64,000 nt of DNA from Acaryochloris sp. CCMEE 5410 (GTDB lineage: Bacteria; Cyanobacteriota; Cyanobacteriia; Thermosynechococcales; Thermosynechococcaceae). This document shows positions 36,952 to 46,120 of this stretch, in pieces. How positions within the stretch are numbered: the stretch's first letter is position 1; every line of letters starts with the position of its first letter. Location: assembly GCF_000238775.2 (NCBI RefSeq), contig NZ_AFEJ02000001.1, positions 1,860,001 to 1,924,000 of the forward strand, given 5' to 3'. The notes under the pieces are model-generated. The model ran no database searches and was not told the origin of the DNA. It worked only from the letters and a program-made list of their open reading frames with translations. The translations under genes were made by a program, and so were the position numbers.

Positions 36952-38559
36952 ATGAGAATTACCCTTGGAGATTTAACGAATATCTATGTCCTCGGAGATA
37001 GTCTATCTGACACAGGAAATATCTTTACGCTCACTGCTGGTCAGATTCCTCCTCCTCCTTACTTCGAGGGACGGGTTTCTAATGGACCTGTGGCAATTGA
37101 GTATGTAGTAGATAGGCTCAATAATGCTGAATCAAATCTGAATTTAGCGCTAGCGCCGTCATTACTGGGCGGGAATAATTTCGCTTTTGCTGGAGCTGGA
37201 ACAGGTCGCAACAACTCGAATGAAGATGACTTCAATTTAGATTTACCCGGGTTATTAGATCAAGTTGATGCGTATCGGCAGTTAGGAACCGACTCTGCCA
37301 ATAGCTTGTTCTTTATCTGGGCAGGGCCGACTAATTTTCTCGATAACTTAGGTGGCACAAATACAGACGATCGAGCGGTCTTAATTGAACAAGGGGTTGA
37401 GAACTTACTGGTTGGAGTGGAAGCGCTTGTGGCATCGGGAGCGAGTAAATTCGTGATACCCAATATGCTAAACCTAGGTCGGCTACCTACGAGCGCGGCA
37501 TTTCAACGAGAAGCACGAACAGTTGCGATCGCATTTAACGGACGCTTGGGATTATCTTTAGACAACCTGGAGCAAAAGGTTGGCAATCAGAGCTTGGAGC
37601 TGGTTGAAGTTGATTTATTTGGGCTGGGAGAAACGATTGCTGAGAATCCTACCCGCTTTGGATTTACCAATACCACCGACCCACTCCTGTCATTAGTCGC
37701 TACGGGGCAAGCACTTCCCAATACCCCTGGATTTTTCTTTTGGGATCCGTTACATCCCACCACTCAGGCCCATGCCATCATCGGTGAAACCATCTTCAAT
37801 ACGTTGATAGGGGACATTCCCCAACCTATTTTTAATGACATTCTAGGGACTGCCCAACGGGATTTCTTATTTGGCACAAAGGCGGCAGACAATATCGATG
37901 GATTCGCAGGGAATGATTTTCTCTTTGGTCTTTCGGGAGGCGATCGTATTGAAGGGTGGCAAGGTCGGGATTGGCTATTTGGGAATAGCGGTAATGACAC
38001 GATAGATGGTGGAGCGGGTCGGGATGTTGCCTGGGGCGGTTCTGGTGATGATTTAGTGTTCGGTGGAGAGGGCGGTGATTGGCTATCGGGGAATGAGGGG
38101 AGTGACATTCTGATTGGCGATGAGGGGGCTGATGCCCTATGGGGCAATCAAGGAGATGACGATCTCCTTGGCGGTAGGGGAAATGACCGATTATGGGGGA
38201 ATGGTGGAGATGATATTCTCCGTGGCGGCGAGGGGCATGACTGGCTGTTAGGGGGGAATGGTGCCGACAAGTTAGTGGGTGGGAATGGCGATGATTGGAT
38301 AGCGGGTGGTGCGGGGGATGATGTCTTTGTGGGTGGTCCCGGTCAAGATTCGTTGATTGGGGGACTGGGTAATGATGTTGTCCGATACCAAGCGTTGATG
38401 AGTGACTTTACGTTCCGCGGTGGCCCCGAACAGTTCCAGGTGATTGGGGCAGGCGGAACTCAAACACTTCTAGGAATAGAATTCTTGGAATTTGCCAATG
38501 AGCAAATCGCAGTGCATAGCCTTCCTTTTACCTCCTCAGTACCTTTGCCAGAAATTTAG
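36952..38559 (+). CDS. GDSL-family hydrolase fused to RTX calcium-binding repeats
   Basis: A 535-residue protein. Residues 1-285 are a GDSL/SGNH esterase-lipase: YVLGDSLSDTGN (block I Ser), NNFAFAGAGTGRN, IWAGPTNFLDN (block III Asn) and WDPLHPTTQAHAIIG (catalytic Asp and His). Residues about 290-490 are GGxGxDxUx-type RTX nonapeptide repeats (GNDFLFGLSGGDRIEGW, GGEGGDWLSGNEGSD). There is no N-terminal signal peptide, as expected for type I secretion through an ABC exporter, which is not present here. ATG 36952 is preferred over the GTG at 36937 because of the ribosome binding site. Probably secreted lipase or esterase. Confidence 0.88.
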   Translation: MRITLGDLTNIYVLGDSLSDTGNIFTLTAGQIPPPPYFEGRVSNGPVAIEYVVDRLNNAESNLNLALAPSLLGGNNFAFAGAGTGRNNSNEDDFNLDLPGLLDQVDAYRQLGTDSANSLFFIWAGPTNFLDNLGGTNTDDRAVLIEQGVENLLVGVEALVASGASKFVIPNMLNLGRLPTSAAFQREARTVAIAFNGRLGLSLDNLEQKVGNQSLELVEVDLFGLGETIAENPTRFGFTNTTDPLLSLVATGQALPNTPGFFFWDPLHPTTQAHAIIGETIFNTLIGDIPQPIFNDILGTAQRDFLFGTKAADNIDGFAGNDFLFGLSGGDRIEGWQGRDWLFGNSGNDTIDGGAGRDVAWGGSGDDLVFGGEGGDWLSGNEGSDILIGDEGADALWGNQGDDDLLGGRGNDRLWGNGGDDILRGGEGHDWLLGGNGADKLVGGNGDDWIAGGAGDDVFVGGPGQDSLIGGLGNDVVRYQALMSDFTFRGGPEQFQVIGAGGTQTLLGIEFLEFANEQIAVHSLPFTSSVPLPEI

Positions 38560-39274
38560 AAGCTTGGAGGGATGGATCTTTTAGACCGCAAGGTACTGGG
38601 GAGATATGAATAGGACTTCTATCAAGCACCTATTGGTCCAGGGCTGTTTTAAGTTAGCAGCGAAAAAATAATATCGACCCGATTAGCCAGCTTAGTCATC
38701 GCGGTTTTGAGGGATTGATAGTCGTTTAGCCGCAGGATATTAATCCCAATAGTTCTAAGCACTGACCAATTGAGCAGTGCTTGTTCATCTTCGAGTCGAT
38801 AATCATCTTCGCCAAAAACAACATCCTTCGGCCAATGCAACCGATTTTCAATGCCCCAATGTTCTCGGACCAGAGATTGCCAATGCTGGGGTGAGGTGGC
38901 AGCTGAACTGATGTAATACCAAATCCGACTCATTAACCCCCGAAATATCTTATCTGTCAAGCTGGCCACCAATGGTAGTGAGTGAGAGCTTGAATGTCTG
39001 ATTGCATTGTCATTAAAGTTCGACAGCGCTGCTCGAGCACATCTTCCAACTCATCCAGGGTCTCAAAGCATCGATTGGCCAGTGGTTCATCCGCTAGCCG
39101 CCACAACCGTTCAGCGGGCTGTAGCTCTGGAGAATAGGGGGTAAAACCTTCAGATGAATGCCTTTAGGTACCACCAGATTTTTACAGGTATGCCATCCGG
39201 CTCCATCGAGAACGAGAAGAATCTGTTTGTGCTTTCCCGCTCCAACTTGCTGAGCAAAGCTTTGTAGGGCTTGA

Positions 39275-40425
39275 TTATACCAAATCCGACTCATTAACTC
39301 CCGAAATATCTTATCTGTCAAGCTGGCCACCAATGGTAGTGAGTGAGAGCTTGAATGTCTGATTGCATTGTCATTAAAGTTCGACAGCGCTGCTCGAGCA
39401 CATCTTCCAACTCATCCAGGGTCTCAAAGCATCGATTGGCCAGTGGTTCATCCGCTAGCCGCCACAACCGTTCAGCGGGCTGTAGCTCTGGAGAATAGGG
39501 GGGTAAAACCTTCAGATGAATGCCTTTAGGTACCACCAGATTTTTACAGGTATGCCATCCGGCTCCATCGAGAACGAGAAGAATCTGTTTGTGCTTTCCC
39601 GCTCCAACTTGCTGAGCAAAGCTTTGTAGGGCTTGATTAAACCATTCTCCATTGACCCGAGGCAGAATGAACCATTCGGTATTGCCAGTTGCGGGATGAA
39701 CGAATCCATACAGATAGGTCCATTCATAGCGATGGTCCACCTCAGCAATTGGACGCTGACCCACAGGCGCCCAAATCTTTCGAATAATGGGTTTAAGGCC
39801 TAAACGATGTTCATCAAAGGACCAAACTTCGACCTGAGCATTAGGGTAGCGTCGCTCCAATTCTGCTTTGTACTTAGGCAGTTTTTTAAAAGCGGCTTGG
39901 GCCTCTGGTTCACCTTTACGGTGGTGAGGACGTGGGCATTGCAGGGACTGCTCCAATCGCTTGAGATAGTCCCAACCGCGTTGGGGCCAAACCTTATCGA
40001 CTCCTGTCATCTGAGCGATGACCTGGGCTACTTTGGGGCCGTTCCATAGACCACCGTCGGCGGGTGGGGTTTGTAGACGAGTCAACAATTGTGCACATTG
40101 GTCTTGAGTCAGAAGACTGCGAGATTGATGAGGTCGCTTATCTTTGCGTCGGTTGCGTAACCCATGGGCGCCATTGTGGTTATACTCCCTGACGATTTCT
40201 CGAGCGTAATCGTAGTTGAGACCGACCACTTGGGCTGCTTGAGTTAGCGTTGTTTGCTCACTGACGAGCCACAGCAGATGCCAGCGGCGCGATTCTACTG
40301 GGTCTTGGCTGGCTCGATAATGAGACTTCAGCTCGTCAGGCGAAAAATGGGGTTCGAGATATAGTTTTCTTGGCATTCTCTAATTATGCATTATATCGGA
40401 GTTATATAAATCGGATTTGGTATTA
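39275..40425. mobile_element. IS630-like element, copy B (intact)
   Basis: Element 39278-40422, 1145 bases, ends TACCAAATCCGA in inverted orientation, flanked by TTA at 39275-39277 and 40423-40425. It inserted into the transposase gene of a second copy of itself in the same orientation. Its transposase is uninterrupted, so it may be active. Confidence 0.9.
39318..40376 (-). CDS. IS630-family transposase (copy B)
   Basis: A 352-residue transposase. N-terminal HTH regions (LTQAAQVVGLNYDYAREIVREYNHNG and HQSRSLLTQDQCAQL) are followed by a DDE core: EVWSFDEHRLGLKP (first Asp), ILLVLDGAGWHTCKN (second Asp) and PPYSPELQPAERLWRLADEPLANR (Glu). Complete and in frame, starting at the ATG at 40376, 46 bases inside the right end of the element. 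It catalyses cut-and-paste movement into TA-containing targets; here the duplications are TNA. Confidence 0.93.
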   Translation of the reverse strand: MPRKLYLEPHFSPDELKSHYRASQDPVESRRWHLLWLVSEQTTLTQAAQVVGLNYDYAREIVREYNHNGAHGLRNRRKDKRPHQSRSLLTQDQCAQLLTRLQTPPADGGLWNGPKVAQVIAQMTGVDKVWPQRGWDYLKRLEQSLQCPRPHHRKGEPEAQAAFKKLPKYKAELERRYPNAQVEVWSFDEHRLGLKPIIRKIWAPVGQRPIAEVDHRYEWTYLYGFVHPATGNTEWFILPRVNGEWFNQALQSFAQQVGAGKHKQILLVLDGAGWHTCKNLVVPKGIHLKVLPPYSPELQPAERLWRLADEPLANRCFETLDELEDVLEQRCRTLMTMQSDIQALTHYHWWPA

Positions 40426-42108
40426 AACCATTCTCCATTGACCCGAGGCAGAATGAACCATTCGGTATTGCCAGTTGCGGGATGAACGAATCCATACAGA
40501 TAGGTCCATTCATAGCGATGGTCCACCTCAGCAATTGGACGCTGACCCACAGGCGCCCAAATCTTTCGAATAATGGGTTTAAGGCCTAAACGATGTTCAT
40601 CAAAGGACCAAACTTCGACCTGAGCATTAGGGTAGCGTCGCTCCAATTCTGCTTTGTACTTAGGCAGTTTTTTTAAAAGCGGCTTGGGCCTCTGGTTCAC
40701 CTTTACGGTGGTGAGGACGTGGGCATTGCAGGGACTGCTCCAATCGCTTGAGATAGTCCCAACCGCGTTGGGGCCAAACCTTATCGACTCCTGTCATCTG
40801 AGCGATGACCTGGGCTACTTTGGGGCCGTTCCATAGACCACCGTCGGCGGGTGGGGTTTGTAGACGAGTCAACAATTGTGCACATTGGTCTTGAGTCAGA
40901 AGACTGCGAGATTGATGAGGTCGCTTATCTTTGCGTCGGTTGCGTAACCCATGGGCGCCATTGTGGTTATACTCCCTGACGATTTCTCGAGCGTAATCGT
41001 AGTTGAGACCGACCACTTGGGCTGCTTGAGTTAGCGTTGTTTGCTCACTGACGAGCCACAGCAGATGCCAGCGGCGCGATTCTACTGGGTCTTGGCTGGC
41101 TCGATAATGAGACTTCAGCTCGTCAGGCGAAAAATGGGGTTCGAGATATAGTTTTCTTGGCATTCTCTAATTATGCATTATATCGGAGTTATATAAATCG
41201 GATTTGGTATAATAGGCCGTATTGTGATACTCCTTTCCTTTGCGAGTGCCCCATCGTTGGACACAAAGCACAGAGCGAATTGCCTCCCATTCCTGTAAGG
41301 CTATGCCGACAGGCTCATAAACCTGTATACACCGATGTTCATCTCGTCCTCTACTTTGGGCGGAGTGGATGTGCTCAGCCATGGGTTTAAGACACTCAAA
41401 GTAAGTCTGGAGGTGGTCGTAAAGTCTTCCCTGATTGGATTGACCGCCACAAGATAGTCGTTACCCGAGGCCACAATCTTCTCAAGTGTTTTTTGGGCGT
41501 GTAAGGCATCCATGGTAATCAGTAAGCCATCGAGTTGAAGGGTTTCCAACAGTGCCTGCACGACTTTGATTTCGCTATTATCCTCCTGAGTGAGGGCTTC
41601 GAGCTTGAGGGTGATGCCTGCTTCCACCGCAAATAAACTCACCAAGCCCACAAAACGCTGCTTCCCCTTGGCATCTGTCAGCCCCTGACGAATCCGTTTG
41701 CCATCAATGGAGGCTGCATAATTATCGGGAGAGTGAGTCTGGGCTTTCGAGAGCATCCATGCTTCAAATTGGTGGCTCAACGCTTGGAAGTCAAGCCCCT
41801 TCATCACTCGACGAAAGGTACAGTGAGACGGAACTTCGAGGCTCTCAAGCCCCAATAGCTCACTTAAAGGCTGGCGATAATCGCTCACAAAGGTTTCTAA
41901 CGGACGGTACCCTTGATATCCAGCAAGCATGCCCATCACCATCAATAGCAACAGCAGCCATAACGGATGAATACGGCCATGGGCACTGCGGAAATCCGGG
42001 ACTTGCTTCAAAGTATCGATTAGATGGCTCATCGGTCTCTCTACTGTTGGTCAGTAGAACCATCCTATTTTTTCTAGGAGGAACGTAAAACAACCCTGCC
42101 TATTGGTC

Positions 42109-42732
42109 AGGCGATGAATGAAATTCTCAAATGGATCTGATCTTTTTGCTTATCACCTAGGAAGCAATAGAATGCTGGATATCGCTTCAATAACAAGATA
42201 TTAGGTCGGTGCAAAAAATTTATCCTTGTTGATAGCTATATGAGATATGATTTAAGGCTTATATCGTTCAGGCGATCAGATATTCTTGCATTTTTTTTGG
42301 AATTCTATTTTTTTATTTTTTCGTTAGATTTTAAGGTTTGTCGAAATGATTTTTTTGTGAAGATCTAGGCTTTTGTATAACTTTTGTATAACAAAAACTG
42401 TTTCAAGAAAACTTCTTCTAGTTTTACCAGCTCTAATTCTTTACTCCTTTTGCTAAGACGCAGCATGGCAGGTGAATTAAGGATTTTAGCTATTAAAAGA
42501 AAAGAATTTATTCCGTCAGTGAAGCATAAAGTGATTGTTACAATTGCCGCTGTCAAGTGGGCAAAATAGATGTAGGACAGCATTTATTTATTGGCATAAA
42601 TGTTGTCGACAGTGGGTGAGTTTCTATTTCTATACAGAATGATAATTACTACTTACTCAATAAAACAGGATGGATAACGGATAAAGCTTGATCAGCCTGT
42701 TTTCGTAAGTAATCCAGAGGGGGATATTCATT
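42109..42732. other. AT-rich gene-free region after the nested IS
   Basis: About 620 AT-rich bases between the ISAs1-like element and the CHASE/GGDEF-like gene. Two opposing frames at 42365-42583 overlap and have no recognisable features, so I do not call them. A GAGGGGG ribosome binding site stands 13 bases before the TTG start at 42733. Confidence 0.5.
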
Positions 42733-44495
42733 TTGAACAGAAAAATAGCGTTAATTTCCATTCCCACAGGAGTACTGGGAATTGGTCTATCAGCGTTATT
42801 GGCATTAAAGTTCTATTCCCTGGAAACTCAATCTATTCAAAAAGATTTTCAGCAGGATATCAATGAGCAGGTCCACCGCTTAGAGGCCAAAGGGAGCATG
42901 TCACCTTTGCAGATGCACAAAATTTAGAATTAAAAATTTGATGTCTGAAAGCAAGGCTAGCAAGGATTTCTGAGATGAGTATAAATACTAGCTTGCAAAG
43001 GTGACATGCTCCCGAGGCCAAAATTGATGCCAAGCTGGAAGTCATTAATAGCCTCAAGCTGCTATTTGATAGTTCTGAGCAGGTCACACCCAAAGAGTTC
43101 CAGCAATTCACGCACAATCTCTTAGCTCGTCATAAAGATATTCAAGCCCTGGAATGGGTGCCTAAGGTTAAACATGCGGATCGGGCAACATTTATCAAAC
43201 AGCAACAACAAAACTATCCTGCTTTTGAAATTACCCAACAGGTTAGCCAGGGCAAGATGGTTCGTGCCCAAAAACGAGCAGAATACTACCCGGTATCGTT
43301 TTTAGAACCTTTTGCCGGCAATGAATTGGCTTTAGGATTTGATTTGGCTTCTGATGCGACTCGTAAACGGGCCATTACCTTAGCCACCGATACGGGAATG
43401 GTTCAATCCACCAGTAATTTGACCTTGGTCCAGGAACAAGAAGATCAAAAGGGCTTTATCACCTTTATTCCAGTCTATCAAGACCAGCCCAACACATTAG
43501 ATAGCAGACGCCAACGGTTGCAAGGTTTGGTGTTGGGGGTCTTTCGGATCAGTGATTTAGTCAATGGGGCGATTCAGCCTGGCGCGATAGATGCAATTAA
43601 CCTGCAACTGATGGATACATCCAATCCAGAAGATATTCCCTATGTGCGGCAATCGAGATTAGGCCAGCCGATGTCCGAGCATGAATATCGTTCTGATCTC
43701 AAACCGATTGCTGGGCAGCAATGGACGATTGCGGCTATCCCTTCTAATGTTTATTTCAACGAGAAGCGAAGTGGCCTGCCCTGGGCAGTGTTTTGGGTGG
43801 GTTTAGTTTTTACAGTTCTGACTGAAGCCTATGTATTCTTTATCCTTCGGCAATCAAAGCTTGTGGAGACCGTTGTCCGAGATCGCACAAAGGAATTAGA
43901 AGAAGCGAACAAAAAACTCTCTCTAATCTCTACCACAGATGAATTAACCCATATTGCCAATCGTCGACACTTTAACGATTGTTTGGATAAAGAGTGGAAG
44001 CGGGCGATCCGTGAGCAAACCCCCATGACGTTATTTCTGATCAATCTAGATTTTTTCCGACAATTTAATGAGGGATATGGGTTTGTCGCGGGCGATGAGT
44101 GCCTAAAAAAAATCGCGTCTCAACTGGAATCTCTGCTCAAGCGTCCTGCAGACCTGGTGGCCAGATTTGAAGGGGAAACCTTTGCACTACTGTTACCGAA
44201 TACCGCCAATGCAGAACCCCTCGCACAACGCTGTATCGAATCCATAGAAGCTTTAAAAATCAAACATATTTACTCCCCCATTAGCGAATATGTCACCGTC
44301 AGTATAGGGGTCGGATTTGTGCGACCTGCCCATGATATCCCCATAACCAAACTAGTGGATAAAGCCACGCAAGCCTTACTACAAGCTAAGGATGCTGGCC
44401 GCAATCAGCATGCCTTTATTCATATCCCCTCCTTTGCCGATACCTTGGTGCCATCTGACCCAGCCTCTCAAGAGTTACAATTTCAGTCCCAATAA
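42733..44495 (+). pseudogene. CHASE-like sensor with degenerate GGDEF domain, broken by a MITE
   Basis: With the 131-base insertion removed, the protein is about 543 residues: one N-terminal membrane span (IALISIPTGVLGIGLSALLAL), a periplasmic CHASE domain (LEWVPKVKHADRATFIKQQQQ, YYPVSFLEPFAGNELALGFDLASDATRKRA), a second span (LPWAVFWVGLVFTVLTEAYVFFIL, about 285-308) and a GGDEF fold (TDELTHIANRRHF). The signature is EGETF in RFEGETFALLLP rather than GGEEF, so diguanylate cyclase activity is doubtful. The MITE adds a stop after HRLEAKGSMSPLQMHKI, so the gene is a disrupted one. Start is a TTG with a good ribosome binding site. Confidence 0.85.
42883..43022. mobile_element. 122-bp MITE with 9-bp target duplication
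   Basis: Element 42892-43013. Ends are the 20-base perfect inverted repeats GGGAGCATGTCACCTTTGCA and TGCAAAGGTGACATGCTCCC. The flanks GAGGCCAAA at 42883-42891 and 43014-43022 are a 9-base target duplication. It encodes nothing and depends on a transposase elsewhere; the ends recall ISKra4-family elements (from memory, unverified). Removing the element with one flank restores the reading frame through EAKIDAKLEV. Confidence 0.93.
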
Positions 44496-44552
44496 TATCG
44501 ACTCAAAAGCGAGTGGTTTGCCAAAATAAGGGGAGTACGCTCATTTTCCCCT

Positions 44553-46061
44553 ATGACAGGCCCTCTCCAACATACTCTTAAGGCTTTACAGACGTTCCTT
44601 GATACGCCCTTAGAGGAACTGATTGATTCATCTGCTTCGACCTCCGCACATGTCCTATCCTTATTTCACCGGGTTGTCCAGACCGTTCCGGCTTACCATG
44701 ACTTCCTTCAGCAACAGGGCGTTGACCCCAAGCAAATTCAGACGTTAGAAGACTTTGCCACCCTGCCTTTAACGACTAAAGACAATTATTTACGGCAGTT
44801 TCCCATACCTCGTCTCTGTCGTGATGGCAAGTTGGAGACCTGCGACATGATCGCAGTGTCTTCTGGATCGACGGGAGAACCAACCTTTTGGCCACGTTTC
44901 ATCTCTGATGAGTATCAAATCTCGACCCGTTTTGAACAAATTTTTGCGGATAGCTTTGCTGCAGATCAAAAGCGGACCCTTGCTGTTGTTTGCTTTGCCC
45001 TAGGGACTTGGGTGGGCGGGATGTACACCGCCAACTGTTGTCGCCACTTAGCCAGTAAAGGTTATCCCCTCACAGTGATTACACCTGGCAATAACACACC
45101 TGAAATTTTGCGGGTGGTGCAAACCCTGGGCCCCATGTTTGACCAGGTTGTACTGTTGGGATATCCGCCATTTCTTAAGGATGTTATTGATACGGGACTG
45201 GCATTAGGTATCCCATGGCCTCAATACCATCTCAAATGGGTGATGGCAGGGGAAGTATTTAGCGAAGCGTGGCGAGATTTAGTCGGGGAGCGAGTAGGTT
45301 CAACAAGCCCCTGCTTTGACTCGGCTTCTTTATATGGCACTGCCGATGCAGGTGTATTGGGAAATGAAACCCCATTAAGCATCTGTATCCGTCGATTTTT
45401 GGCTGATCATCCCACGATTGCGGCAGAGCTATTTGGAGAATCTCGCTTGCCCACCTTGGTTCAGTATGATCCTAGGAGTCGATATTTTGAGGTCACTGAA
45501 GAGGGAACACTGTTATTCTCTGGTGATAATGGAATTCCCCTGATTCGGTATCACATCTGCGATCGCGGCGGCATTATCCCCTACGACCAGATGTTGGCGT
45601 TTTTGCAAGCCCGTGGATTTGATGCGATCGCAACTTTACAACAACAAGGCCATGTCCCAATTCGGCCTCTCCCGTTTGTTTATGTGTTTGGCCGCTCCCA
45701 TTTCACGGTGTCGTTTTTTGGAGCCAATATCTATCCAGAGAATGTGACGGTGGGTCTAGAACAGCCAGAGATTTGCGATTGGGTCACCGGTAAATTTGTA
45801 ATGCAGGTGCAAACGGATGCGGATCAGAATTCTCATTTAGTGATTGATGTGGAACTTGCGCCGGGTGAGGCTGCTAGTCCAGCCAGGACAGACGCGATAG
45901 CCGCATCCGTTTTACATCAACTCCGTAGGTTGAACAGTGAATTTGCCCACTATGTTCCTGAAGCCTACCAAACGCCGCAGATTCATTTACGACCGAATGG
46001 CGATCCAACCTATTTCCCGATTGGGGTAAAGCATCGCTACACCCGATCTCCAGAGGATTAA
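44553..46061 (+). CDS. Phenylacetate-CoA ligase-like adenylate-forming enzyme
   Basis: A 502-residue member of the PaaK/CapK-like branch of AMP-forming ligases. The phosphate-binding loop is VSSGSTGEPTFWPR (about 108-121). Other landmarks are LPLTTKDNYLRQFP, SASLYGTADAGVLGNETP and the C-terminal region EGTLLFSGDNGIPLIRYHICDRGG. Such enzymes activate an acid as acyl-AMP, often for CoA or polysaccharide transfer. No partner acyl carrier or paa gene is near, so the acid is unknown. Cytoplasmic. Confidence 0.82.
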   Translation: MTGPLQHTLKALQTFLDTPLEELIDSSASTSAHVLSLFHRVVQTVPAYHDFLQQQGVDPKQIQTLEDFATLPLTTKDNYLRQFPIPRLCRDGKLETCDMIAVSSGSTGEPTFWPRFISDEYQISTRFEQIFADSFAADQKRTLAVVCFALGTWVGGMYTANCCRHLASKGYPLTVITPGNNTPEILRVVQTLGPMFDQVVLLGYPPFLKDVIDTGLALGIPWPQYHLKWVMAGEVFSEAWRDLVGERVGSTSPCFDSASLYGTADAGVLGNETPLSICIRRFLADHPTIAAELFGESRLPTLVQYDPRSRYFEVTEEGTLLFSGDNGIPLIRYHICDRGGIIPYDQMLAFLQARGFDAIATLQQQGHVPIRPLPFVYVFGRSHFTVSFFGANIYPENVTVGLEQPEICDWVTGKFVMQVQTDADQNSHLVIDVELAPGEAASPARTDAIAASVLHQLRRLNSEFAHYVPEAYQTPQIHLRPNGDPTYFPIGVKHRYTRSPED

Positions 46062-46120
46062 AGAAACGATCAGCCTATCAGCTCCTGCTTATTTCCTTTT
46101 TGCACTTGTAAAAATCAACG

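Larger units (their letters stand above)
38957..41163 (-). pseudogene. IS630-like transposase of copy A, split by copy B
   Basis: Same protein as copy B. The 5' part (41163-40426) runs to NGEWFN and the 3' part (39277 down to the TGA at 38957) resumes QALQSFAQQVGAG. Copy B is inserted between them. Relative to B it also has one extra T in the run near 40669-40675, which breaks the frame after AAFKK, and one G fewer near 39136-39140, which breaks PPYSPELQP. Non-functional. Confidence 0.85.
38914..41212. mobile_element. IS630-like element, copy A (interrupted by copy B)
   Basis: Ends are TACCAAATCCGA at 38917 and its inverse ending at 41209, flanked by TAA (38914-38916 and 41210-41212). Subtracting the inserted copy B with its duplicated TTA leaves 1145 bases, the same length as copy B. 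It sits inside the ISAs1-like transposase gene. Confidence 0.88.
38649..42032 (-). pseudogene. ISAs1-like transposase, interrupted and frameshifted
   Basis: N-terminal part (42032 to about 41213) starts MSHLIDTLKQVPDFRSAHGRIHPL and includes ASIDGKRIRQG and LITMDALHAQKT (DDE Asp). It is cut after KEYHNTAYY by the IS630-like insertion; the rest (about 38916 to 38649) continues ISSAATSPQHWQSLVREHWGIENRLHW (catalytic Glu) to the end. Removing the insert with one TAA copy reads TAT-TAC-ATC, Y-Y-I, in frame. A further one-base gap at 41440-41441 breaks the first half before NQGRLYDHLQTYFECL. Inactive in this state. Confidence 0.88.
38629..42108. mobile_element. ISAs1-like element carrying nested IS630-like insertions
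   Basis: Outer element 38639-42098. Its inverted ends are CAGGGCTGTTTTAAGTT and the inverse CAGGGTTGTTTTACGTT. Flanks show a 10-base duplication CCTATTGGTC at 38629-38638 and 42099-42108, as known for ISAs1. Without the inserted DNA (2296 bases) the element is 1164 bases. Its transposase reads on the minus strand in two halves. Confidence 0.88.

Noticed and set aside
42365-42583. 72-residue minus-strand frame with a hydrophobic start
   Set aside because: It overlaps an equally long plus-strand frame, has no ribosome binding site and matches no family; AT-rich noise is more likely.
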